Below, piece by piece: positions 34,156 through 43,302 of a stretch of DNA of 64,000 nt. The notes beneath the pieces are model-generated. The model saw nothing but the letters and a program-made list of their open reading frames with translations, was not told the origin of the DNA and did not search any database. Position numbers and translations under genes: made by a program. Each line of letters starts with the position of its first letter. Position 1 is the stretch's first letter. The stretch is from Rhizobium gallicum bv. gallicum R602sp (GTDB taxonomy: Bacteria; Pseudomonadota; Alphaproteobacteria; Rhizobiales; Rhizobiaceae), in NCBI RefSeq assembly GCF_000816845.1, contig NZ_CP006878.1, positions 62,001 to 126,000 of the forward strand, written 5' to 3'.

Positions 34156-34623
34156 ATGCCAAAACTGCCAAGCTACTTCGGCAATTTTCCACATCCGCCC
34201 AGCGAAAAGAAGCCTGTCCATCTGACGCGCGATAGCTACAAGATGTTCATCTATACGGGGACGAAGCCGTATTCTAGCGACCTCAACTACCTGCTCGCCA
34301 GCACGGACCAGCAGACGACCGGCATCTATCAGCTCGCGCCGGGAAGCAACTTCGACCCGGCGGACATTCACGCGGGTGACGAGGTGTACTATGTCCTCGA
34401 AGGTGTCGTGCATCTCCTAAACCCCGAAACCGGGCAGACCGAGGAACTCGGACCCGGTGACGCGGTGCTTATCCCCAAGGGCGCTCCGCATCGCGGCTAT
34501 AACTTCAGCGACAAGGCTGCAGTTATCCTGTTTTGCATCGCACCCCGTATCTGGGACGAGAATGGCCCTCCGACCGGTTATGACGGGCCGACGCGTCTCT
34601 ATAAGCACGAAGGGAGAGCGTGA
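34156..34623 (+). CDS. Cupin-domain protein
   Basis: The 155-residue product has one cupin_2 domain: the metal-binding motif DIHAGDEVYYVLEGVVHLL (near residues 73-91) and the second motif GDAVLIPKGAPHRGYNFS. The His-Glu set for a divalent metal is present. Small cupins include sugar isomerases, epimerases and dioxygenases. It starts ten bases after the peptidase gene and overlaps the following cupin gene by one base. The sugar context makes an isomerase or mutarotase role possible, but this is inference only. Confidence 0.85.
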   Translation: MPKLPSYFGNFPHPPSEKKPVHLTRDSYKMFIYTGTKPYSSDLNYLLASTDQQTTGIYQLAPGSNFDPADIHAGDEVYYVLEGVVHLLNPETGQTEELGPGDAVLIPKGAPHRGYNFSDKAAVILFCIAPRIWDENGPPTGYDGPTRLYKHEGRA

Positions 34624-35027
34624 TGAGCCTTGAGAAACTCGGAACTTATCCGGTAGACGGCGCACAGGCGCGCAAGAGGGGCGACCTGGTGAAGGTCGCA
34701 AAAAGCGATCGTCTGCACATCGTCTCCGGCCGCGATCATCCCGTTCTTGTCCAGTTCTGCGTCAGCAACGATTACATGCACGTCGGAGAGCTAACTATCC
34801 CCGTGGGTGGCGTTGGACCGCGCGCGAGCGAACCCGACAGCCATGAAGGGGACGCAGTCTTCTACATCCTGCAAGGCCCCGCGACCTTCTATTTGGCGGA
34901 TACCGACGAAACCTTTCACATCCGTGACGGCGAGTCTTTCTTCCTGCCGGGCGGCATCAGCTACCAGTGCCTAAACTACGGCTCTAACCCGATCCGGGTG
35001 GTCTTCACGATCGCACCGGGACTTTAA
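34623..35027 (+). CDS. Cupin-domain protein
   Basis: The 134-residue product is a second single-domain cupin. Motif one is SEPDSHEGDAVFYILQGPATFYL (near residues 70-92) and motif two is GESFFLPGGISYQCLNYGSNPI. One metal-ligand His is replaced by Ser or Asp relative to the standard pattern, though a nearby His (DSHEGD) may serve. The ATG overlaps the preceding stop (TGATG), so the two cupins are translated together and may form a hetero-oligomer. Its function is not recognisable. Confidence 0.83.
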   Translation: MSLEKLGTYPVDGAQARKRGDLVKVAKSDRLHIVSGRDHPVLVQFCVSNDYMHVGELTIPVGGVGPRASEPDSHEGDAVFYILQGPATFYLADTDETFHIRDGESFFLPGGISYQCLNYGSNPIRVVFTIAPGL

Positions 35028-35119
35028 GCCGAAAATTTGAATCTCAGTTTGCCAAGTTTCGCCGCGGACCCGTTCCGCGGATGGGAAAGCTTTGTCTTGT
35101 CACCACCAGGGAGGATCAT

Positions 35120-36190
35120 GTGACAATTTTTAGACGGACGTTAATCTTCGGTGCTGCTCTCGGGCTCACCGCTTCGCTTTCCTTCAGCCCAGCGCTTGCA
35201 CAGCAGGCGGACTATTCGAAGGTGTTTCCTGGCATCTTGATGGACAAGGACATTAAGCCCACAGGCCAGGAAGTGAAACCTGTTAAAAAGGATAACCGCC
35301 CGCTCAAGGTCGGTTTCCTGCCGACGGCGATGGACACCTACTATCAGCGTGTTCTAGCCGGCGTGAAAGAAGAAATCGACAAGCGCGGTGGCGACGGCGC
35401 TATCCAGCTTCTCGTGCAGGCTCCGAGCAGCCAGTCTGCCACGGACGACCAGATCAGAACAATGGAAGCCTGGATCAACGACGGTGTCGATGCGATCGCG
35501 GTTGCCCTATACAACGAAGGCGCATTGCTCCCCTCGATCCGGCGCGCGACCGAGGCGGGCATTCCGATCTTCCTCTTCAACTCACCCGTCGCCGATAATC
35601 CATATTATGTCAGCGATATTGGCTACGACCAGAGTGACGGCGGTCGTGCGCAGGCGCAGTGGCTGGTTGACACCTATGGCGACAAGGAAGTCAAGCTCGG
35701 GATACTGGAGGGCCTGCCCGGTCCGCATACGAGCCAGCGCATGAAGGGCTTCAACGAGATCATCTCGAAGCATCCCAACTTCAAAATCGTCGCTCAGCAG
35801 CCGGCTGGCTGGGTTCGTGCCCAGGGCCTGTCGGTGACCGAAAACATGTTTACCGCCAACCCCGACATCGAAGTCCTCGTCGCGCTCTACGACGAGATGG
35901 CCCTTGGCGGTCTGCAGGCCCTCAAGGCTAAGGGGCTGAACGGCAAGGTGGCGATCGTCGGCTACGAAAATATGAAGGAAGCCAACGACGCGATCCTCAC
36001 CGGCGACTTTGCAGCAACGGTCGACACCGGGGCCAAGGAAGAAGGTCGCAACATCATTCGAGCGGTGGATGAGTTCGCGATGAAGGGCAACGCCCTGCCG
36101 AAGAAGATCTTCGTGGCGCCCAAAACCTACGATGCGAAGAACATCAAGACCTTCGATCAGAACGACTACGTCTACGTTCAGCAGAAGTAG
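35120..36190 (+). CDS. Sugar ABC transporter substrate-binding protein (third system)
   Basis: The 356-residue product has a Sec signal peptide ending ALA near residue 27 and a Peripla_BP_4 fold: FLPTAMDTYYQRVLAGVKEEI, DGVDAIAVALYNEGALLPSI and LVALYDEMALGGLQALKAKG. The GTG at 35120 is chosen because GGGAGG lies six bases upstream, whereas the ATG at 35081 has no site. The N-terminal mature region contains about 35 residues before the binding fold. It precedes ATPase and permease genes and probably imports a pentose or pentose derivative used by AraB and AraD (inference). Confidence 0.93.
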   Translation: MTIFRRTLIFGAALGLTASLSFSPALAQQADYSKVFPGILMDKDIKPTGQEVKPVKKDNRPLKVGFLPTAMDTYYQRVLAGVKEEIDKRGGDGAIQLLVQAPSSQSATDDQIRTMEAWINDGVDAIAVALYNEGALLPSIRRATEAGIPIFLFNSPVADNPYYVSDIGYDQSDGGRAQAQWLVDTYGDKEVKLGILEGLPGPHTSQRMKGFNEIISKHPNFKIVAQQPAGWVRAQGLSVTENMFTANPDIEVLVALYDEMALGGLQALKAKGLNGKVAIVGYENMKEANDAILTGDFAATVDTGAKEEGRNIIRAVDEFAMKGNALPKKIFVAPKTYDAKNIKTFDQNDYVYVQQK

Positions 36191-36202
36191 ACGTGACAAT
36201 AC

Positions 36203-36225
36203 GCGGCCCTGCCTTGCGCGGGGCC
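36203..36225 (+). terminator. Hairpin after the third binding-protein gene
   Basis: A six-base stem (CGGCCC / GGGCCG) with an 11-base loop lies in the short gap before the ATPase gene. It is shorter than the equivalents near 4153 and 56045 but sits in the same place, so a role in protecting the binding-protein message is likely. Six A residues follow but no U-tract. Confidence 0.4.
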
Positions 36226-36249
36226 GTCCACTAAAAAAGGGCGACCTGA

Positions 36250-37785
36250 ATGACAAACGCTCCGCTGCTCGAGATGAAAGGCATCGCCAAACGCTTCGGC
36301 AACACGAAGGCGCTTGATGGCATCGACCTCGTACTCAAACCCGGCGAGGTTCTCGGCCTGGTTGGCGAGAACGGCGCAGGCAAGTCGACGCTGATGAAAA
36401 TCCTCTCCGGTGCATATGCACGCGACGAAGGCACCATTGCTGTCAGAGGTAAGGTGGTCGATCTGAACAATCCCAAAGACGGGTCCAGGGCAGGCATCGC
36501 GATCATCTACCAGGAACTGAGCCTGTTTCCGGACTTTGATGCCGCCGAAAACATATTCGCTGGCAGGGAGCTGCGCCGCGGGCGCTCAAGTGCATCGCCG
36601 CTTGACCATTCGGCCATGCGGGCAGCCGCCTCGCGTATCCTGAAGGGCGAGTTAGGCGTGGACGTGCCTCTCGACAGGCCAGTTCGAGAGCTCAGCCTCT
36701 CGCATCGGCAGATGATCGAGATCGCCAAAGCCATCAGCAGCAATGCCGATATCATCATCATGGACGAGCCGACCGAAGCGCTCGAGGAGGTCGAACGCAA
36801 ACAGCTGTTCGCCATCATCAAGAAGCTTCAGCAGGCAGGCAAAGCTCTCATATATGTGTCTCACCGAATCCAGGAACTCCTCGGCATCGTCAGCCGCGTG
36901 ATGGTCCTGCGCGATGGCAGCACGGTCGCGGACCTGCCCGTATCGGACCTCGACGTAGACAAGGTCGTCGGTGCGATGATCGGCGGGTCTCTCGCAAAAC
37001 AATTTCCTCCCCGCGTCCCGGCAAGGTCCGAACCCTCGTTGGACGTTCGCGGTTTGACGAAAAGGGGTGTCTTCGAAGACATCACCTTCTCCGTAGCCAA
37101 GGGTGAAATCCTCGGCGTCACGGGCCTGGAAGGATCAGGCAAGAGCGCGCTTCTGCGGGCGATCTTCGGGCAGATTCCTCATGATACCGGCTCGATTCTG
37201 ATCGAGGGAAAGCAAGCGGCAATTACGGACCCGACTGACGCTATTCGTCAACACGTCGCCTTCTTGCCCGCTGAACGTAAAACCGAGGGGATTTTCCCAC
37301 AACATAATGTCGGCTGGAACCTCTCGATCGCCAACCTTCGAACGCTCGGCAAAATCACGTTGATGCCGAAAAAGGAGCGCGAGATTGCCTCCGGCTACAT
37401 CTCGAAGCTCGGCGTGAAATGCGATGGCGCCGCTGCCGACATCACATCGCTGAGCGGCGGTAACCAGCAAAAAGTCATGCTTGCTCGCTGGCTGCTCACC
37501 CAGCCAAAGGTGCTAATGCTTGAGGAGCCAACGCGTGGCGTCGACGTGCGTGCCAAAGCCGAGGTCTACACCCTCATTCAGGCTGCTGCGAAAGACGGCT
37601 GTGCTGTCATCGTGGTGTCCGCCGACAACGCGGAACTGCTTGGACTGTGTCACCGGGTCGCGGTCATGTTCGAAGGACGGATCTCGGCGGTCGTCGATGC
37701 GGCGACCTCCAAGGAAGAAACACTTGCTCTTCATTCGGTAAGGCCGCCGCAAGGCCATCATCTTCAGGGAGGTACCCATGGCTGA
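36250..37785 (+). CDS. CUT2 sugar ABC transporter ATP-binding protein (third system)
   Basis: The 511-residue product is a tandem ATPase with Walker A GENGAGKST (near 41-49), a degenerate signature LSLSHRQ and Walker B IIIMDEPTEAL in the first half. The second half has GLEGSGKSA (a nearly complete Walker A), LSGGNQQKV and VLMLEEPTRGVDV, where the usual Asp-Glu is Glu-Glu. It overlaps the permease gene by eight bases. Confidence 0.95.
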   Translation: MTNAPLLEMKGIAKRFGNTKALDGIDLVLKPGEVLGLVGENGAGKSTLMKILSGAYARDEGTIAVRGKVVDLNNPKDGSRAGIAIIYQELSLFPDFDAAENIFAGRELRRGRSSASPLDHSAMRAAASRILKGELGVDVPLDRPVRELSLSHRQMIEIAKAISSNADIIIMDEPTEALEEVERKQLFAIIKKLQQAGKALIYVSHRIQELLGIVSRVMVLRDGSTVADLPVSDLDVDKVVGAMIGGSLAKQFPPRVPARSEPSLDVRGLTKRGVFEDITFSVAKGEILGVTGLEGSGKSALLRAIFGQIPHDTGSILIEGKQAAITDPTDAIRQHVAFLPAERKTEGIFPQHNVGWNLSIANLRTLGKITLMPKKEREIASGYISKLGVKCDGAAADITSLSGGNQQKVMLARWLLTQPKVLMLEEPTRGVDVRAKAEVYTLIQAAAKDGCAVIVVSADNAELLGLCHRVAVMFEGRISAVVDAATSKEETLALHSVRPPQGHHLQGGTHG

Positions 37786-38752
37786 TATTGCTGCTACACG
37801 CCCGCGCTCGCCCCTTACGCTCGCTCGCAGCGGCGGCAATGCCGGCGTTTACCTGGCCTTCGTCGTTCTTCTGGTGGCGCTCGGCTTTGCCGCTCCGCGG
37901 TTTTTCACCTTCGGCAACCTGACTGACGTTCTTCGTCAGGCTGTACCCATTGCCGTGATCGCATTTGGAGCAACCTTTGTGATCGGGATGCGGGGCATTG
38001 ACCTCTCCGTCGGTTCGACACTCGCTCTCAGCGGTCTTGTGACCGCAAACCTGATTGTGCTTGGCTATCCCGTTCCCCTGGCATGCGCAGGGGGGATTGC
38101 GGTCGGTGCGGTGATCGGACTGGTGAATGGCATCCTGATCACCAAGGTCGGTATCACCGACTTTATCGCCACGATGGCCATCATGGTCATCAGCCGCGGT
38201 ATCGTGATGGTCTACACTCAGGGTATTCCAATCGTGGGCGCCTCCGACCCCGCCTTCCGAATGATCGGCCAGAGCTATGTCGGCGGTGTTCCCGTTCCGG
38301 TCATTCTGACCGCCATCGTCTTCGCGATCGCCTTCTACCTTCTCTATTACACGCGTTTCGGCCGTTTCGTTCTCTCGATCGGCAGCAATCCGGACGCTGC
38401 CCGGCTGGTCGGCATCCCCACGGACAAGATCAAGATCGCCGTTTACGTACTGGTCGGGGTATTGTCGGCCTTCGCGGGCGTTCTGCTCACCTCGCGCCTT
38501 GAAGCCGCCATGCCTGAAGCCGGCCAGGGGTACGAGCTAGATGTCATCGCCGCCGTCGTTATCGGCGGAACGGGTTTGTCCGGCGGACGCGCCACTCTCT
38601 TTGGAACTGCCGTGGGTGCCGTTTTGATGGCGGTCGTCCGCAACGGGCTCAACCTGCTCAACGTGAACACCTTCTGGCACCAGGTCGTCATCGGCACGAT
38701 CATCCTGATCGCCGTGGCAGCCGATCGTTTCAGTCGCCGCCAAAAGGCCTGA
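37778..38752 (+). CDS. CUT2 sugar ABC transporter permease (third system)
   Basis: The 324-residue inner-membrane protein carries GMRGIDLSVGSTLALSGL (near 68-85) and IAAVVIGGTGLSGGRAT (near 263-279), the RbsC-family marks, with about eight spans. GGGAGG lies before the ATG, inside the end of the ATPase gene. The following aldolase gene starts after seven bases. Confidence 0.95.
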   Translation: MADIAATRPRSPLTLARSGGNAGVYLAFVVLLVALGFAAPRFFTFGNLTDVLRQAVPIAVIAFGATFVIGMRGIDLSVGSTLALSGLVTANLIVLGYPVPLACAGGIAVGAVIGLVNGILITKVGITDFIATMAIMVISRGIVMVYTQGIPIVGASDPAFRMIGQSYVGGVPVPVILTAIVFAIAFYLLYYTRFGRFVLSIGSNPDAARLVGIPTDKIKIAVYVLVGVLSAFAGVLLTSRLEAAMPEAGQGYELDVIAAVVIGGTGLSGGRATLFGTAVGAVLMAVVRNGLNLLNVNTFWHQVVIGTIILIAVAADRFSRRQKA

Positions 38753-38759
38753 GGAGACG

Positions 38760-39467
38760 ATGATGAAATATTCCGAGTTCCGCAAGTCCGTCCTTGATGC
38801 AAACGCCGCACTCTACGATAGCGGCCTTGTCATCTCGACGTTCGGAAACGTCAGCGCTATCGACCGCGAGAAGGGCGTTGTCGCCATCAAGCCGAGTGGC
38901 GTTTCCTACAGTGCAATGCAGGTCGCAGACATCGTTGTAACCGACCTCGACGGCAATATCCTAGAGGGCACGCTGCGGCCATCGTCTGATCTCGATACGC
39001 ACCTGGAACTCTACAAGAGCTTCAAGTCCATCGGTGCCGTGGTCCACACGCACTCGTTCTTCGCGACGGTGTGGGCCCAATCCGGCCGAGGAATTCCTGC
39101 CATGGGAACGACCCATGCGGACTATTTCAACGGTACGATCCCCGTCACTCGCAAGCTGCGCGACGACGAAATCAAAGACGGTTACGTTCGCAACACGGGC
39201 AAGGTCATCATCGAGGCACTCGGAAACAATGACCCGCTCTCCGTCCCCGCAGCCCTGGTTAACGATCACGGTCCCTTCTGCTGGGGCACGGACGCAGCCG
39301 ACGCCGTTCATAACGCGGAGATGCTCGAGGCTGTCGCCAAGATTGCCTTCCACTCCCGGCAGCTGAACCAGGACGATCCAGAAATTTCCGGCGCGTTGCT
39401 GGACCGCCACTATCAACGCAAGCACGGCCAGTCGTCGACCTACGGCCAGCCAGACGGTTCCAAGTAG
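38760..39467 (+). CDS. araD: Class II aldolase/epimerase, L-ribulose-5-phosphate 4-epimerase type
   Basis: The 235-residue product matches AraD length and sequence: TFGNVSAID and IKPSGVSY near the N-terminus, the phosphate site PSSDLDTHLELY (near 74-85), zinc ligands His96 and His98 (VVHTHSFFAT) and a third His in NDHGPFCWG. AraD epimerises L-ribulose 5-phosphate to D-xylulose 5-phosphate by retro-aldol chemistry. GAGGAG precedes the tandem ATG at 38760/38763. The kinase follows after eight bases. No araA isomerase is present, so the source of ribulose may be another sugar. Confidence 0.9.
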   Translation: MMKYSEFRKSVLDANAALYDSGLVISTFGNVSAIDREKGVVAIKPSGVSYSAMQVADIVVTDLDGNILEGTLRPSSDLDTHLELYKSFKSIGAVVHTHSFFATVWAQSGRGIPAMGTTHADYFNGTIPVTRKLRDDEIKDGYVRNTGKVIIEALGNNDPLSVPAALVNDHGPFCWGTDAADAVHNAEMLEAVAKIAFHSRQLNQDDPEISGALLDRHYQRKHGQSSTYGQPDGSK

Positions 39468-39475
39468 GGTTTATC

Positions 39476-41092
39476 ATGTCGATTGTAGCAGGTGTTGATT
39501 TCGGAACTTTGAGCGTGCGGGTAACGCTGGCTGATTCTGAGAAGGGCTCCCTTGGAACCTGCGTCGCGGAATATCCTCTCGAGCGGCGGCGTTCCGATCC
39601 CGACCTGGCAACCCAGTCCCACTTCGATCATATGGAAGCGCTTGTGCTCGCCATGAATCGAGTAACCGTTAAATGTGGCGTAGATTCCAAGGCAGTCCGT
39701 GCGATTGCGGTCGACACGACGGGGTCCTCGGTGTTGCCTGTCGACGAAAATATGCAGCCTCTTGGGGACTACTACCTCTGGTGTGATCACCGCGCCAAAG
39801 CCGAAGCCGAAGAAATAACGGCCATGGCGCACGATATGCATATCGAGGCAATTGAATGGTGCGGGGGGACCTATTCCCACGAATGGGGCTTTGCCAAGCT
39901 TCTCCACTGGATGCGCCACAACCCCGACCAGCGCGAACGCTTCGGGACCGCCGTGGAACATTGCGACATGGCTGCCGCGGTCCTCACTGGGGTGACCGAC
40001 ACGGCTCGCATGGTGCGCAGCGTCTGCGCCATGGGACACAAGTGGATGTGGAACCCGAAATGGGGTGGCTTGCCCTCGCAGGCTTTCTTGTCCCGCGTCG
40101 ATCCGCTTTTCGACGGCGTGCGCGAGAAGATTGGCGGAACATATCAGACTTCTGCTTCGATCGCAGGTGGGCTCAGCACATACTGGGGCGAACGACTCGG
40201 CCTAACCCCCGGGATCCCAGTTCCCACGGGTGCGTTTGATGCCCATTGGGATGCAATTGGCGCTGGCTGCCGTCTGGGGGACGTCGTCAATGTCATCGGT
40301 ACGTCGACCTGTATCATTGCCGTGAGTGAACGTGTGAGACTCATCCCTGGTGTTTGCGGCGTCGTCCCAGGGAGTGCCCATCCAGACCTTGTAGGAGTTG
40401 AGGCGGGCCTGTCTGCGACCGGCGACCTGTTCGATGCAATTGCACGACGTGCGGGCACAACGGTATCCAAACTCGCTGAAGGCCTCGAAAGCATCGAAGG
40501 CGGAAAGACCGGTCTGATGCGTCTCCCCTGGGACAATGGGGACCGGACGGTTCTCGTCCGCTCTGATCTTGGTGGAATGACGCTTGGCTGGCATCTCGGC
40601 CATACCGCACAGGACGAACTGTACGCCGCGATTGAAGGAACGGCTTTCCACACACGGGTTATCCTGGAGCGGATGGAGCAACACGGCGTTCCGGTCAACC
40701 GCGTCATCAATGGGGGAGGTATCCCGCAAAGGAACGACATCCTCAATCAGATCTATGCCAATGTCATAGGCAAGCCGATATTGGTCCCTGACGGTATCCC
40801 GACGGGTCTCGGTTCGGGAATATTCGCCGCTCTTGCGTCCAAAGATCATGGATCGATCGAGAGCGCTCAGGCAGCTATGTGCGTGGGCTACAGAAAGTTT
40901 GAGCCCGATCCGAGCACGCGCGGACGTTATGAGACCCTCTACCAGCTGTTCAAGCAGGTCTATATGGGCTTTGGCACCTCAAGCCTCGGAGACTTCTCGC
41001 AAGTTCTCGGAGACATCAAGCGGATTGCTGCAGGTGAGAGTATTCGATCCGAGTTTGGCCACCGTTCCGCGCGGAAGATGGCATTGCTATGA
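39476..41092 (+). CDS. araB: FGGY carbohydrate kinase, ribulokinase type
   Basis: The 538-residue product has the ribulokinase architecture: VDFGTLSVRV at the N-terminus, VDTTGSSVLPVD, the long insert CGGTYSHEWGFAKLLHW and PTGAFDAHWDAIGAG, and the C-terminal FGGY site GGGIPQRNDILNQIYANV. AraB phosphorylates L- or D-ribulose and ribitol at C5. It is somewhat shorter than the 566-residue E. coli enzyme, as usual in rhizobia. It is the last structural gene of the third transporter unit and is followed by a LysR gene. Confidence 0.92.
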   Translation: MSIVAGVDFGTLSVRVTLADSEKGSLGTCVAEYPLERRRSDPDLATQSHFDHMEALVLAMNRVTVKCGVDSKAVRAIAVDTTGSSVLPVDENMQPLGDYYLWCDHRAKAEAEEITAMAHDMHIEAIEWCGGTYSHEWGFAKLLHWMRHNPDQRERFGTAVEHCDMAAAVLTGVTDTARMVRSVCAMGHKWMWNPKWGGLPSQAFLSRVDPLFDGVREKIGGTYQTSASIAGGLSTYWGERLGLTPGIPVPTGAFDAHWDAIGAGCRLGDVVNVIGTSTCIIAVSERVRLIPGVCGVVPGSAHPDLVGVEAGLSATGDLFDAIARRAGTTVSKLAEGLESIEGGKTGLMRLPWDNGDRTVLVRSDLGGMTLGWHLGHTAQDELYAAIEGTAFHTRVILERMEQHGVPVNRVINGGGIPQRNDILNQIYANVIGKPILVPDGIPTGLGSGIFAALASKDHGSIESAQAAMCVGYRKFEPDPSTRGRYETLYQLFKQVYMGFGTSSLGDFSQVLGDIKRIAAGESIRSEFGHRSARKMALL

Positions 41093-41135
41093 CCCGTTGC
41101 GCTCTTAGATCAGATTGCTATGGATCGAGGACGTT

Positions 41136-42053
41136 ATGACGTCACTTCCATCCATTCGTGCAATACAGTCGTTTGTCGCAGCCGGCAGAAAGGCGTCATT
41201 TCTGGAGGCGGCTGCCCAATTACAGCTTACGCCGTCGGCGATCAGCCACCAGATCAGACTGATGGAAGAAGACCTTGGGGAAAAGCTCTTTCACCGCATT
41301 GGAAGAAACGTGTCTCTCACCGAGATTGGCGAGCGATACCACCGGGATCTTTCAGAAGCGCTTTCGATGATTGAGCAGGCGACCGATGAGGTTTGCCGGC
41401 GCAACAGCGTCGACGTCCTGAGCGTTGGCTGCGCTTCAAGCCTGGCTTCGCTATGGCTTATGCCAAGATTGCCTCGGTTCGAGGAGTTGTATCCCTCGAT
41501 CGAAATCAGGCTTCTTTCGACATCGGACCCTGCAAAATTGTCCGATGGCTCGGTCGATGTCGATATCTGCTACGGTAGCGTTCCTCGACTGGGCTCTATC
41601 GCGGCGGAGGAGTTCCCCCTTGAGACAATCGTCGTAGCCTGCTCTCCCGAGGTCGCTAATGGCGAGCGGCCCATACGCAAGCCATCCGACCTGGTGGGCC
41701 ATACCCTCATCAAATCGGAGCAGACGCTTTACAGCTGGCAGCAATGGGCGAAGGACCACGGCTTGGCGATTGACGTCAATCGCGGCTCTCGATTTCGCGA
41801 CGCATTCATGGCGATCGCAACCGCTGTCGAAGGACGCGGCGTGTGCCTCGAGAGCTACCGGCTTCTTCAACGGGATGTGGAAAGAGGTAACCTCGTCCTT
41901 CCATTCGGAATGACGGGCCCCAACCTCCGTTGCCACACGCTCACATATGTCCGCTCGCGGCTCAGGTCGGAAAAGGTCAACGCGTTCAAGCAATGGCTGG
42001 AAAATGTATGGCTTGAAGACACTGCCTCGGCTGAAATGCGGGCGCGAGGCTGA
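41136..42053 (+). CDS. LysR family transcriptional regulator (GcvA-like)
   Basis: The 305-residue product has the LysR helix-turn-helix FVAAGRKASFLEAAAQLQLTPSAISHQIRLMEEDLGEKLFHR (near 11-51) followed by RNVSLTEIG, as in GcvA-type proteins, and a type II periplasmic-like effector domain (VDVDICYGSVP). The start at 41136 gives the normal N-terminal length; an ATG at 41115 adds seven residues. It follows the ribulokinase gene and may control that unit, though LysR targets are more often divergent. Confidence 0.92.
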   Translation: MTSLPSIRAIQSFVAAGRKASFLEAAAQLQLTPSAISHQIRLMEEDLGEKLFHRIGRNVSLTEIGERYHRDLSEALSMIEQATDEVCRRNSVDVLSVGCASSLASLWLMPRLPRFEELYPSIEIRLLSTSDPAKLSDGSVDVDICYGSVPRLGSIAAEEFPLETIVVACSPEVANGERPIRKPSDLVGHTLIKSEQTLYSWQQWAKDHGLAIDVNRGSRFRDAFMAIATAVEGRGVCLESYRLLQRDVERGNLVLPFGMTGPNLRCHTLTYVRSRLRSEKVNAFKQWLENVWLEDTASAEMRARG

Positions 42054-42530
42054 TCGAACCTCTGACGGGCAGCAAGATCGCCCGGCTCCTTTGAAACGCC
42101 GGGACAGCAATATGCGTGATGCCCAACCTTCGATCTTAGCCATGCCTCGCAATTTTTTCGAAGTTTTTCTGATTGCGAGGCAAGCGGCCACCGAGCGCGA
42201 TATGCGCCATCTTCAGCCTTCATCACCGGTGTCTGCGCTGACGATTTCAAGGCCGCAGCTTTAGGAGCGCGTCGGATCCCTCTCCGGGCCACGCAATCGG
42301 CGACCTTAAAACTCCGCAAGTCTACGGCTGTCTAACGCGATGAGCCGATCCTCTGCACCCGCTTTTCGTCTCTTCTAATTGACTATACACACGAGCAGGC
42401 AAAGCTGTCGCGAAGGGATCAACTGAGACTGGCAGCTCTCAGACAATCTGGATTGATATTAAGAGCGAATGCCTCCATATGTAGAGAATGATTTAGCGCG
42501 GCGTGAGCCGATTACAGGTGTTGGCGGGCG
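42054..42530. other. Intergenic region, no gene found
   Basis: About 480 bp between the LysR and GntR genes. Small open frames overlap on both strands without ribosome sites. The part 42360-42500 is AT-richer and likely holds the GntR promoter. No copy of the TTGACAGATTGTCTG element was found here, so the regulator may not repress itself. Confidence 0.5.
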
Positions 42531-43214
42531 ATGCAGACGGACCTACAGATATCCAGACAGAGTGCGACTTTACGCGTAAAAGTTGAGGAGACTCTACGTC
42601 AGGCGATAGCCAGTGGGCGATTTAAGCCCGGCCAGCGACTGGTAGAGCGCGAACTTTGCGAAATGCTGGGCGTCGGCAGGACCTCGGTTCGCGAGGCCAT
42701 GCGACAGCTCGAGGCTGAAGGCATCATCACAAGCTATCCCCATAAGGGACCGGTCGTCAGTACGATCACCTACGAGGAAGCGCAGCAACTCTATACTGTT
42801 CGGGCTCTTCTTGAAGGATTCGCGGGCCAGCAGTTCGCTGAGCATGGCACTGCCGCCGACATAGCAACACTTCAAGCCGCGGTGGTCGAATTCGAAGCCG
42901 CTGCCGAAAGTGGCGTCGGTGCGCGGCTCATAGATGCGAAAAACGCGTTTTACAACTGTTTGATGGACGGCAGCAAAAACGTGTTCGTAAGGCAAATGCT
43001 GACAGCTCTGCACAATCGGATCAATCTCCTTCGAATGACAACCATGACGCAACCGGGACGCCTTGCGCACAGCATTGCCGAAATCAAGGATATTGCGAAC
43101 GCAATCCAGAATCGCAACGGGCCGTTGGCGGCGGCGGCTTGCAAATTCCATATTGACCAGGCTGCGAAGGTCGCACTTGAATACCTGCGGAAGAACGCAG
43201 CGCCAGAAACTTAA
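42531..43214 (+). CDS. GntR family (FadR subfamily) transcriptional regulator
   Basis: The 227-residue product has the GntR helix-turn-helix KPGQRLVERELCEMLGVGRTSVREAMRQLEAEG (residues 32-64) and a helical FCD domain ending ACKFHIDQAAKVALEYL. Several FCD metal histidines are absent: the usual DxxFH segment reads DAKNAFYNCL, so ligand binding may not need a metal. The gene heads region 4, and a TTGACAGATTGTCTG site begins eight bases after its stop. It is the most likely regulator of all five such sites (inference from position and symmetry). Confidence 0.92.
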   Translation: MQTDLQISRQSATLRVKVEETLRQAIASGRFKPGQRLVERELCEMLGVGRTSVREAMRQLEAEGIITSYPHKGPVVSTITYEEAQQLYTVRALLEGFAGQQFAEHGTAADIATLQAAVVEFEAAAESGVGARLIDAKNAFYNCLMDGSKNVFVRQMLTALHNRINLLRMTTMTQPGRLAHSIAEIKDIANAIQNRNGPLAAAACKFHIDQAAKVALEYLRKNAAPET

Positions 43215-43221
43215 AATTTCG

Positions 43222-43243
43222 ATTGACAGATTGTCTGATAATC
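43222..43243. promoter_or_regulatory. TTGACAGATTGTCTG element upstream of beta-hydroxyacid dehydrogenase
   Basis: TTGACAGATTGTCTGATAAT contains the inverted repeat CAGA-TTG-TCTG overlapping a TTGACA-like -35 box, about 60 bp before the dehydrogenase ATG. The same 15-base core recurs at 44218 and 54815, with one or two changes at 54337 (minus strand) and 54511. It is a probable operator of the GntR encoded just upstream. Confidence 0.7.
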
Positions 43244-43302
43244 TTTTTAATCCTCTCTAAAGGAACGCGGGCTTCATCGCTCGCACGCGTCCGGAGGAAA
43301 AA

